Source: Flavobacteriales bacterium UBA7382 (GTDB taxonomy: Bacteria > Bacteroidota > Bacteroidia > Flavobacteriales_D > Sanyastnellaceae). From it: a stretch of 9,124 bases of DNA. The DNA is taken from the NCBI GenBank assembly GCA_002469765.1, contig DKNS01000194.1, positions 2,971-12,094 of the forward strand, written 5' to 3'. Shown piece by piece: positions 1 to 6,545 of the stretch (positions are counted from its first letter, which is position 1; each line of letters starts with the position of its first letter). Under the pieces are notes generated by a model. The model ran no database searches. It had not been told where the DNA came from and worked only from the letters and a program-made list of their open reading frames with translations. A program made the position numbers and the translations under genes.

Positions 1-2135
1 TTGATGCGCTCGAACCGGCCTGAAGCCCCGCCGTGGCCGGTCTCCATGTTGCAGTCCATGATGAGGAGGTTGTCGTCGGTTTTGACGTCACGCAGTTTGG
101 CGATCCACTTTGCAGGCTCCCAGTACTGCACTTGGCTGTCCCAATATCCTGTGGTGATGAGGGTGTGTGGGTAGTCCAGGGCCGCCACGTTGTCGTAAGG
201 GCTGTACTGCATAATGTAGTCGAAGTACGCCTTGTCCTTGGGGTTTCCCCACTCGTCAAATTCACCGGTGGTCAAAGGAATGCTCTCGTCGAGCATGGTG
301 TTGATGACGTCCACAAATGGCACGGCCGCGATGACGCCGTTGAACAGGCTGGGTGCCATGTTCATGACAGCACCCATCAACAACCCGCCGGCGCTGCCGC
401 CCATGGCGTACATGTGGTCGGGCGTGGTGAATCCCTCATCCACCATGGCTTGTCCGCAGTCGATGAAGTCGGTGAATGTGTTCATCTTGTTGAACAGCTT
501 GCCGTCCTCGTACCAGTTGCGTCCCATCTCGCTCCCGCCGCGGATGTGGGCCATCGCGTACACAAACCCGCGGTCGAGCATGCTCAACCGTCCCACCGAG
601 AAGCCGGCGTCCATGCTGTAGCCGTAGCTGCCGTAGGCGTAGAGGAGCAAGGGGTTCTTCCCGTTGCGCTCGGTGCCTTTGCGGTAGACGATGCTCACCG
701 GAACCTTGGCGCCGTCCCGGGCCTCCACCATGACGCGTTCGCTCACGTAGTTGGCGGGGTCAAATGTGCCGCCCAACACTTCCTGTTGCTTCAACTGCTC
801 GATGTCTCCGGTTTCGAAGTCGTACTCCAACACCGAGCTCGGCGTGGTCATCGAGGTGTAGCTGTAGCGCAACTTCTTGGCGTTGAAGTCGGGGTTGGCG
901 CCCACGCCGGCGGAGTAGGCCGGGTCGTTGAACGGGATGTGCTTGTCCGCGCTCCCGTCCCAGCGAATCAGACGCAAGTGCGTCAAACCCTCTTTGCGCT
1001 CGTCCACCACGAGCCAGTCGTTGAAGATGTCAATGCCCTCGAGCAGCACGTCGTCGCGATGCGAGATCACGTCTTCCCAGTTTTCTTGGGTTGTGGCCGA
1101 CACGGGTGTTTTGACGACTTTGAAATTCTTGGCGTCTTTGTTGGTCACCAAGTAAAAGTGGTCGCCAAAGTGGCTCACGCTGTATTCCAAATCGCGCTCG
1201 CGCGGCTGGACGATGTTCCATTCGCCGTTGGGCGTGTTGGCGTCCAAGAAGCGGTATTCAGTGCTTACCGTTGCGTAGCTGGCGATGACGAGGTACGCCT
1301 CGCTCTTGGTCTTGCCGACGCTGCACGAGAAGGTCTCGTCCTTCTCCTCAAACACGAGCACATCCTCGCTCACGTCCGTGCCCAGCACGTGCTTGTAGAT
1401 CTGCGACGAACGCAACGTTACAGGGTCTTTCTTGGTGTAAAAGAGGGTTTTGTTGTCGTTGGCCCAGGTGGCGCCACCGGTGGTTTTGGGGATGCGGTCT
1501 TCCATCACCGCGCCCGTGCGCAGGTCCTTGACGTACAACGTGTATTCGCGTCGGCTGACGGTGTCGACGCCGTACACCAGCAAGTTGTTGTCGGGGCTCA
1601 CGCTGCGTCCTCCAATGGCGAAGTAGTTGTGGCCTTCGGCCATGGCAGGTTGGTCCAGCATCACTTCCTCCTCGGCGTCCATCGATCCTTTCTTGCGGCA
1701 GGAGAACGCATACTCTTTGCCTTCCTCGTACCGAGAGTAGTACCAGTAGCCTTTGTCCAAGACGGGAACGCTTTCGTCGTCCTTCTTGATGCGTCCCACA
1801 ATCTCGTCGTAGATCTTGGTCTGCATGGCTTCGGTCGGGGCCATCACGGTCTTCTTGTACGCGTTCTCAGCTTCGAGGTACGCCACCACGTCCTCGGTTT
1901 GGGCGTCGGGCTGCTTGGCCTCTTTTTGGGCGTCGCTCAAGCGCATCCAGAAGTAGTCGTCCTGAAGTTGCAAGTCGTGGATGTCGGTGGTGTGCGGCTT
2001 CTTCGCAGCATCCGGAGGCGTGGGGAGCTCCGAGGCTTGGGTCACGTAGTCGGTCTTCATGTCAGTGGAGGGGTTGCAGCCCATGGTCAGGGCCAAAACG
2101 GTGGCGCATAGGGCGCCTGTCAGTCGTGCGTTCAT
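1..2135 (-). CDS. ptrB: Oligopeptidase B (S9A serine peptidase), probable lipoprotein, 3' end outside window
   Basis: Serine peptidase of the prolyl-oligopeptidase clan that cleaves short peptides after Arg or Lys. Reading from the ATG at 2135, 711 residues are visible; roughly 20-40 C-terminal residues lie beyond base 1. An N-terminal seven-bladed propeller (about residues 50-440) precedes an alpha/beta hydrolase domain. The catalytic triad is complete: Ser581 in GGSAGG, Asp666 in GYWDSQVQYW and His701 in TGHGGASGR. Its 85- and 35-residue spacings equal those I recall for E. coli OpdB (532/617/652). The GEFDEWGNP stretch keeps Glu625, matching the acidic residue that sets basic P1 preference in that family. 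The N-terminus is a hydrophobic stretch ending LALTMGC (Cys20), a plausible though imperfect lipobox, so I infer export and lipid anchoring, unlike the cytoplasmic E. coli enzyme. It is the last visible gene of the receptor-kdsB block. Family assignment is firm; location is inferred. Confidence 0.95.
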   Translation of the reverse strand, partial: MNARLTGALCATVLALTMGCNPSTDMKTDYVTQASELPTPPDAAKKPHTTDIHDLQLQDDYFWMRLSDAQKEAKQPDAQTEDVVAYLEAENAYKKTVMAPTEAMQTKIYDEIVGRIKKDDESVPVLDKGYWYYSRYEEGKEYAFSCRKKGSMDAEEEVMLDQPAMAEGHNYFAIGGRSVSPDNNLLVYGVDTVSRREYTLYVKDLRTGAVMEDRIPKTTGGATWANDNKTLFYTKKDPVTLRSSQIYKHVLGTDVSEDVLVFEEKDETFSCSVGKTKSEAYLVIASYATVSTEYRFLDANTPNGEWNIVQPRERDLEYSVSHFGDHFYLVTNKDAKNFKVVKTPVSATTQENWEDVISHRDDVLLEGIDIFNDWLVVDERKEGLTHLRLIRWDGSADKHIPFNDPAYSAGVGANPDFNAKKLRYSYTSMTTPSSVLEYDFETGDIEQLKQQEVLGGTFDPANYVSERVMVEARDGAKVPVSIVYRKGTERNGKNPLLLYAYGSYGYSMDAGFSVGRLSMLDRGFVYAMAHIRGGSEMGRNWYEDGKLFNKMNTFTDFIDCGQAMVDEGFTTPDHMYAMGGSAGGLLMGAVMNMAPSLFNGVIAAVPFVDVINTMLDESIPLTTGEFDEWGNPKDKAYFDYIMQYSPYDNVAALDYPHTLITTGYWDSQVQYWEPAKWIAKLRDVKTDDNLLIMDCNMETGHGGASGRFERI

Positions 2136-2147
2136 TTCGGCAGATTC

Positions 2148-2171
2148 GGTTCCGCACAACGCGTGCGGACC
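2148..2171 (-). promoter_or_regulatory. GC-rich hairpin just upstream of the oligopeptidase B start
   Basis: In the 73-base gap between kdsB and the oligopeptidase gene, TCCGCAC (2151-2157) and GTGCGGA (2163-2169) form a perfect 7-bp stem with a 5-base loop. Two more G-C pairs (2148-2149 with 2170-2171) extend it across a one-base bulge. On the minus strand it ends 12 bases before the ATG at 2135. No T-run follows it, so it does not look like a standard intrinsic terminator. It could reduce ribosome access, stabilise a processed mRNA end, or be chance. The structure is seen directly; the function is a guess. Confidence 0.4.
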
Positions 2172-2172
2172 G

Positions 2173-2180
2173 CGAAGATA
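2173..2180 (-). promoter_or_regulatory. Weak Bacteroidota -7-like motif upstream of oligopeptidase B
   Basis: On the minus strand the bases read TATCTTCG, one mismatch from the Bacteroidota -7 consensus TAnnTTTG, about 38 bases before the oligopeptidase ATG. No TTG is visible at the expected -33 spacing. A transcript from here would begin inside the hairpin at 2148-2171, so promoter and intact hairpin would not both act on the same RNA. This is a low-confidence candidate. Confidence 0.25.
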
Positions 2181-2208
2181 CGCCGTGCTTTCGCCTGATT
2201 CCGAGGCG

Positions 2209-2952
2209 TCAGGCGCCCAAATTTCCTGAGGCAATCAGCCCCTCTATTGCGGCCAGATCTTCAGGCGTATCGATCGACGGGGTCAGGTGTGTGGTGGTGG
2301 CCACATCGATGCGCCAGCCGTGGTCCAGCCAGCGGAGCTGCTCCAGCTTTTCCCGCATCTCCAAAGGCGTTGGGCTTAGTTGCACCAAGGCCTCCAAGGC
2401 CGTGCGCGTGAACCCGTAAAGGCCGATGTGTTGCAACCACGGGCCTTCGCCGTGCGGGATGGGGCTTCGGCTGAACATTTGGGCGCGCCCGGCCAGGTCC
2501 CTCACTACCTTCACGCGATGCGGTGAATGAATCTCTGGGTCGGCGGGCATGGATTTGGCCAGGGTCACCACGGCTGCGTCGGGCTTGCGAAGCATCTCGG
2601 CCAACTGAGCGACTTGGTCTGGATGGACGAACGGCTCGTCGCCCTGCACGTTGAGGACCCCGTCGAATTGTTCTCCGGCGGCTTCCAAGGCCACGACGGC
2701 TTCGTGACAACGGACCGTGCCGTTGGGGCAATCTTCCGACGTCATGACCGCCTTGCCGCCGAAGCCGCGTACCACGTCCGCGATGCGGGCGTCGTCCGTG
2801 GCGACCACCACCTTGGTGCAGGCTTCAGGTCTGGCGCTTGCCACCCGCTCATAGACGCGTTGGATCATGGGGGCGCCTGCCACCAGGGCCAGGGGTTTCC
2901 CAGGGAAGCGGGTCGATCCGAAGCGAGCCGGAATCACGACGAGCATCTTCAT
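2209..2952 (-). CDS. kdsB: 3-deoxy-manno-octulosonate cytidylyltransferase (CMP-Kdo synthetase)
   Basis: Cytoplasmic enzyme that joins CTP and Kdo to give CMP-Kdo, the activated sugar added to lipid A in LPS core synthesis. The 247-residue product has the usual family length. Visible motifs are the N-terminal nucleotide-binding IPARFGSTRFPGKPL (residues 7-21), VATDD (50-54), NVQGDEP with Asp105, the HIGLYGF strand (175-181), the TPLE...LEQLRWLDHG segment, and IDTPEDL with Asp228. The two Asp residues match the magnesium-binding pair known in the family. The start at 2952 (MKMLVVIPAR) is chosen because KdsB begins directly at this strand; an upstream in-frame start would add 20 unrelated residues lying inside the receptor gene. 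It begins 4 bases after the receptor stop, suggesting co-transcription and perhaps translational coupling. Oddity: the usual SGT(D/E)R loop reads NGTVR, with Val80 in place of the acidic residue. Confidence 0.95.
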   Translation of the reverse strand: MKMLVVIPARFGSTRFPGKPLALVAGAPMIQRVYERVASARPEACTKVVVATDDARIADVVRGFGGKAVMTSEDCPNGTVRCHEAVVALEAAGEQFDGVLNVQGDEPFVHPDQVAQLAEMLRKPDAAVVTLAKSMPADPEIHSPHRVKVVRDLAGRAQMFSRSPIPHGEGPWLQHIGLYGFTRTALEALVQLSPTPLEMREKLEQLRWLDHGWRIDVATTTHLTPSIDTPEDLAAIEGLIASGNLGA

Positions 2953-2956
2953 CGCG

Positions 2957-5365
2957 TCAGTGAATCTCGTAGGTGTACACCACGTTGACCAGCCTCGGCG
3001 CCTCCACCGCAAGGGGGCGGATGCTGTATTCCGCGTTGGTCAGGTTGCTGACCACCAGGGACAGCTTGTGGGCTTCCGCCATGTTCACGCCCGCCCGAAA
3101 GTCAAACAACCACGGCAAGTCCGGGTGGGCGTCGATCCAATCTTGCAGGCCCCAATCCACCACGCCGAGTTGTTCGAACGCAAGGAAGGCCGCATCGAAG
3201 TTTTGAAGGGCGCTTTGGTACCGTGCACTCAACCCAAGAAACCAGGCCCCACGGGACAATTCAGCGTCGAACCGCACAAGGTGTTGCGACCGGTACTTGA
3301 GGACGTGGCCCGTGGTGTCGTAGCTGGTGTTGAGGTAGCTGATGCCTCCGACTGTGGTTTGCTCTGGGTCGTAATTGAAGTCCGGTGTGAGGCTGATCGG
3401 GTTGGTGTAGGTGTACCCGGCCAAGATGTTCAATTGGGTTTCTCCCCATGTGCAGCGTCCCATCAAGGAAGTCTCCCATCCCGTAACACGGCTTCTGCCG
3501 GTGTTCAAACTTCGGAATCCCAGGCCCGCCAGTGGGTCGGCGAATGTGCCCCATTGCCCAAACGTGAATTCAATGAAATCGTCGTATTCCTGGAAGAACC
3601 CCGCCACATCCAGGAACCCTTGGAAGGCCCCCACCTTTAGGCCTTGCTTGAGTCCGGCTTCGACGTTGATGGCGGTTTCTGGGCGAAGGCCATCGTTGGG
3701 GTAAACTTGCAGAGGACCTAGTCCTGTGCGGATGAATTTTTCCGCGATGGTCGGGAAGCGGAAGCCCTGCCCCATGCTTGCCCTGAACCAGGTCGCTTCG
3801 GCCGCTTGGAAATTCAATCCGGCCCTGAACACGGGCTTTGCGGCTGTAGAATCGTTGATTGAGAAATGCTCATACCGCGACCCCAAACTCAGGTTTAGGC
3901 GCTCGCCCAACTTTTGGTCCAACTGGGTGTAGGCGCTGACGTTGCGCGCTTGGTTCACGCCGTCCTCGTTGCCGCCACTGTAAAGCTCGGCTTGCCCCAG
4001 CGTCAATTGATGCACCGCCCCCGCAGTGAGCGTGCCGCCTTCCCAGCCCAAAGCGTCGTCGGGCAATTGAACTTGGTACTCCGAGTAAAACACATCGCTG
4101 GTGTTGCCCTGGCCATTGTCATTGTTGTTGACGAGGTGTTGCCAGCGGTTTCGCAGGCTGTGCCGCACCCCCGAGGGGCGGATGTATTCCACGTACGGGT
4201 CCACGGTGCCCACGAGTTGTTTGGTGCGCGTGGCGGCGCCGTTGCTGCTGGAGTAAAGTCCGGAGGAGCTGTTTTCCCAAATCAGCGTGTTCAGCGATTC
4301 GCCTTTCTGCCAATTCGTGTTGATGCCATAGGTCAGCCCTTCAATGCTGCACTCGCGGCGGCGAAGGTTCACGTTGAAGCGAGCCTGGGCGTTGGCGCCC
4401 CAGCGGTCCACACTCAAGGGGTTGTACGCCATCGACGCCGTGTCAAGGGGCGTTCCAGTCAAGCTGTCGAGGTTGATTTGAGGCCCCTTGAATCCGTCGT
4501 CCCCCAGCAAGTTGCCCCCAATGACCATGTCCCAACCACCCAGTTGCTGGCTGTGCAAGAACCGCAGGTTGGATTGTTGCAACCGGCCGTTCCAATACTT
4601 GGACGATTCTGCGCTTTGAGGGTCGCTGTACACCCCGTGCTGCAGGCTCACCCGGGTCAACGGTCGCGCGTCGGGGTAGCGCGTGCGGATGTTGATCACC
4701 CCGCTCAAAGCGGCGCTGCCGTAGAGCACCGAGCTGGCGCCTTTGACAACTTCGATTTGTTCCAAATTTTCAAGTGGGAGAAAGCCCCACGTGGGACGTC
4801 CGGCATCTCCGCTAAGGACAGGCAAGTCGTCCACCAGCACCATGACGCGCGAGCCTGCGCCGTAGGAAAAGCCGCTGCCACTCCGGATTTGTGGTTCACC
4901 ATCGACAAGGCTCACGCCGGGGGTCTGTTCAATGGCCGTTTCCAGCGTCGTTGTCGCCTTGTTCTCCACCAACGCCGGCTGCAGCACTTCCAGCGACACT
5001 GTGACTTCCGAAGCGTCTTGTTCAAACCGCCCGGCCGACACCACGACCAAACCCAAGGCCTCCGCAGCCGAGACCATCATAGGGTTCCATGTGGCTTGTT
5101 GGCCTGTTTTGAGTGTCAAGTCTTTTCGTTGGTCGGCCATGCCGATGAAGCTGCATACCAAGGTGTGCACGCCGGGTGTCAACTCCAGGCGGTACGCGCC
5201 GTCCAGGTCGGTGGCCACGGTGGCCGAGCCGTTGGTGATGTAGGCTCCAATGACGGGCGCTTGGTCGCCGTCCAGCACGCGGCCTTGGACGGTTTGGCCC
5301 CAAAGGGAGGGGCCGCTGAACGCGCCCAAGAGCAGCATCAGGGCGGCGAGTGTATGAATTCGCAT
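2957..5365 (-). CDS. TonB-dependent outer-membrane receptor with carboxypeptidase-regulatory-like domain
   Basis: Outer-membrane beta-barrel transporter energised by TonB-ExbBD; the ligand cannot be read from sequence. The 802-residue product starts with a signal peptide (residues 1-23, hydrophobic LAALMLLLGAF, likely cut before Gln24). A carboxypeptidase-regulatory-like domain follows (about 25-100, with TDLDGAYRLEL), then a TonB-box-like LGLVVVSA (104-111). The plug spans about 130-228 with TTLETAIEQTPGV, VLVDDLPVL and the signature IEVVKGASSVLYGSAALSGV. The barrel fills the remainder, ending VYTYEIH. At about 800 residues and with no SusD-like partner, it resembles siderophore, vitamin or metal-complex receptors more than SusC glycan importers. 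The start at 5365 is chosen because it opens directly into the signal peptide; the frame stays open upstream, but that part is the antisense of dprA. Divergent from dprA and immediately upstream of kdsB. Family is certain, substrate unknown. Confidence 0.93.
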   Translation of the reverse strand: MRIHTLAALMLLLGAFSGPSLWGQTVQGRVLDGDQAPVIGAYITNGSATVATDLDGAYRLELTPGVHTLVCSFIGMADQRKDLTLKTGQQATWNPMMVSAAEALGLVVVSAGRFEQDASEVTVSLEVLQPALVENKATTTLETAIEQTPGVSLVDGEPQIRSGSGFSYGAGSRVMVLVDDLPVLSGDAGRPTWGFLPLENLEQIEVVKGASSVLYGSAALSGVINIRTRYPDARPLTRVSLQHGVYSDPQSAESSKYWNGRLQQSNLRFLHSQQLGGWDMVIGGNLLGDDGFKGPQINLDSLTGTPLDTASMAYNPLSVDRWGANAQARFNVNLRRRECSIEGLTYGINTNWQKGESLNTLIWENSSSGLYSSSNGAATRTKQLVGTVDPYVEYIRPSGVRHSLRNRWQHLVNNNDNGQGNTSDVFYSEYQVQLPDDALGWEGGTLTAGAVHQLTLGQAELYSGGNEDGVNQARNVSAYTQLDQKLGERLNLSLGSRYEHFSINDSTAAKPVFRAGLNFQAAEATWFRASMGQGFRFPTIAEKFIRTGLGPLQVYPNDGLRPETAINVEAGLKQGLKVGAFQGFLDVAGFFQEYDDFIEFTFGQWGTFADPLAGLGFRSLNTGRSRVTGWETSLMGRCTWGETQLNILAGYTYTNPISLTPDFNYDPEQTTVGGISYLNTSYDTTGHVLKYRSQHLVRFDAELSRGAWFLGLSARYQSALQNFDAAFLAFEQLGVVDWGLQDWIDAHPDLPWLFDFRAGVNMAEAHKLSLVVSNLTNAEYSIRPLAVEAPRLVNVVYTYEIH

Positions 5366-5474
5366 GAAGCCAAATAACGACACATTCCCCGCTTCCCCAC
5401 GCCGTGTGCAAAACATCGGCCCACGTCGGTGAATCCAGAGGCGAGCATCAAATGGCCCTGGGTTGCTTTGCATC
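5366..5474. promoter_or_regulatory. Divergent intergenic region between the TonB receptor and dprA
   Basis: These 109 bases separate the receptor (leftward) from dprA (rightward) and should carry both promoters. I find no full TAnnTTTG match with a TTG at proper spacing on either strand. The nearest match for dprA is TTGCTTTG (5463-5470), ending four bases before the dprA ATG, which would give a nearly leaderless mRNA. For the receptor, GTTATTTGG lies just before its ATG but fits the consensus poorly. No convincing iron-box palindrome is visible. The regulatory role is inferred from position alone. Confidence 0.4.
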
Positions 5475-6545
5475 ATGACGGAGGATGCGGTGTGGTGGTT
5501 GGCGTTGTTGGCCCGGCCCAATTGGGGTCCGGCGCGTGTGCACATGGGGGTGGAGGTGGCAGGCAGTCCTCGTGAGGCATGGGACCGTTGGTTTCTGCAT
5601 GAGCCGTCAGAGGCCATGGTTGCCCGTGAAACGGCACGCAGGTGGCTCGACACGGCCCATGGGCAGGGCATGCACGTGTGCACGCTGGACAGCCCAATCT
5701 ACCCGCCGCTTTTGAGGGAGTGTACAGATGCCCCGCCGGTGTTGTTTTGGCGAGGTACATGGCCTTCGCACCAAGCTTGGTCGAGGACGTTGGCGGTGGT
5801 GGGCACCCGCAACTGCACCTCAGACATGGCCCGCATGGCGTTCAACGTGGCAGGCGACTGGTCCTCGGCCGGTGGCACCGTGGTGAGCGGATTGGCAAGG
5901 GGCATCGACGGCCAGGCCCACCGTGGCGTGTTGAAGGGTGCACGCTCCCATGCTCAAGTTGCCGTGTTGCCGTGTGCGCTGGGACGGGTGTTTCCTCAAA
6001 TCCACATGTCTCTGGCGCAGCGCATTGAAGAGGAAGGGGGGCTTTTGGTAAGCGAGCAACCTCCTGGTCGGCAGGTGGAGCGTTGGATGTTTGCCGCCCG
6101 CAACCGGATTGTGACAGGCCTGTCGGCCGTCACTGTGGTGGTTCAAAGTCCAGCCCGAGGCGGCTCCTTGATCAGCGCGAAGTGCGCCCACGACCAAGAT
6201 CGAGAACTGTACACCTTTCACCAGCCGCACTGGGGCTTGCGTTGGGCGGGGAACCGGGCCCTTGTGGTGGACGACATGGCCATGCCGGTGTCAGATGTGG
6301 ACGCCCTCTGGCAAGCCATGGCCGACCACACGCCGTGGGTGGTCAAACGCCGCGCCCATGGTTTCCAAGTGCCTGGGGGATGTGTGCTGGTGTGGCGCGC
6401 TGTGGACGCCGTTCACCCAAAGTCGGAACGGTCCTTGGCGTCGGCAGCAAAGCTTCCGCTCCAAGACGTGCGACGTCAGCTTTTCACGCTGGAGTTTCAG
6501 GGTTGGATTCTTCGGCTTCCGGGCCGTCGTTTCCTGCGTCGGTGA
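5475..6545 (+). CDS. dprA: DNA processing protein DprA (Smf family), divergent
   Basis: DprA binds single-stranded DNA and loads RecA during natural transformation; it is widespread even in bacteria not known to be competent. The 356-residue product has a weakly conserved N-terminal region (about 1-65), a DprA lead-in with YPPLLRECTDAPPVLFWRG (76-94), and a Rossmann-like core: LAVVGTRN (106-113), VVSGLARGIDGQAHRG (136-151), GGLLVSEQPPG (188-198), AARNRIVTGLS (207-217) and GGSLISAKCA (229-238). A C-terminal winged-helix-like segment follows (about 314-356). I chose the ATG at 5475; an in-frame TTG at 5463 would add four residues. No clear ribosome-binding site precedes it. Departures from the usual family pattern: the acidic residue before the SGSL loop is Gln224 (VVVQSPARGGSL), and the usual 'PG' after the next strand is replaced (TFHQPHW). 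Its last 20 codons overlap the antiporter gene on the other strand. Confidence 0.92.
   Translation: MTEDAVWWLALLARPNWGPARVHMGVEVAGSPREAWDRWFLHEPSEAMVARETARRWLDTAHGQGMHVCTLDSPIYPPLLRECTDAPPVLFWRGTWPSHQAWSRTLAVVGTRNCTSDMARMAFNVAGDWSSAGGTVVSGLARGIDGQAHRGVLKGARSHAQVAVLPCALGRVFPQIHMSLAQRIEEEGGLLVSEQPPGRQVERWMFAARNRIVTGLSAVTVVVQSPARGGSLISAKCAHDQDRELYTFHQPHWGLRWAGNRALVVDDMAMPVSDVDALWQAMADHTPWVVKRRAHGFQVPGGCVLVWRAVDAVHPKSERSLASAAKLPLQDVRRQLFTLEFQGWILRLPGRRFLRR

Noticed and set aside
33..2111. A 692-codon open frame on the plus strand, opposite oligopeptidase B
   Set aside because: It is exactly in codon register with the antisense gene, so it stays open simply because the real gene uses no TTA, CTA or TCA codons there. 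Its translation has no recognisable domain, while the minus strand carries a complete catalytic triad.
3914..5377. A 487-codon open frame on the plus strand, opposite the TonB receptor
   Set aside because: Also in codon register with the receptor and explained by the same codon bias; the receptor has clear signal, plug and barrel signatures.
5366..5683. An N-terminal extension of the receptor of 106 residues
   Set aside because: The extension is largely antisense to dprA and has no conserved content; the signal peptide begins at the ATG at 5365.
6460..6484. GACGT-GCG-ACGTC inverted repeat followed by TTTT as a possible terminator
   Set aside because: The stem is only 5 bp, it lies inside the dprA coding sequence, and the T-run is four bases and offset; too weak to call.
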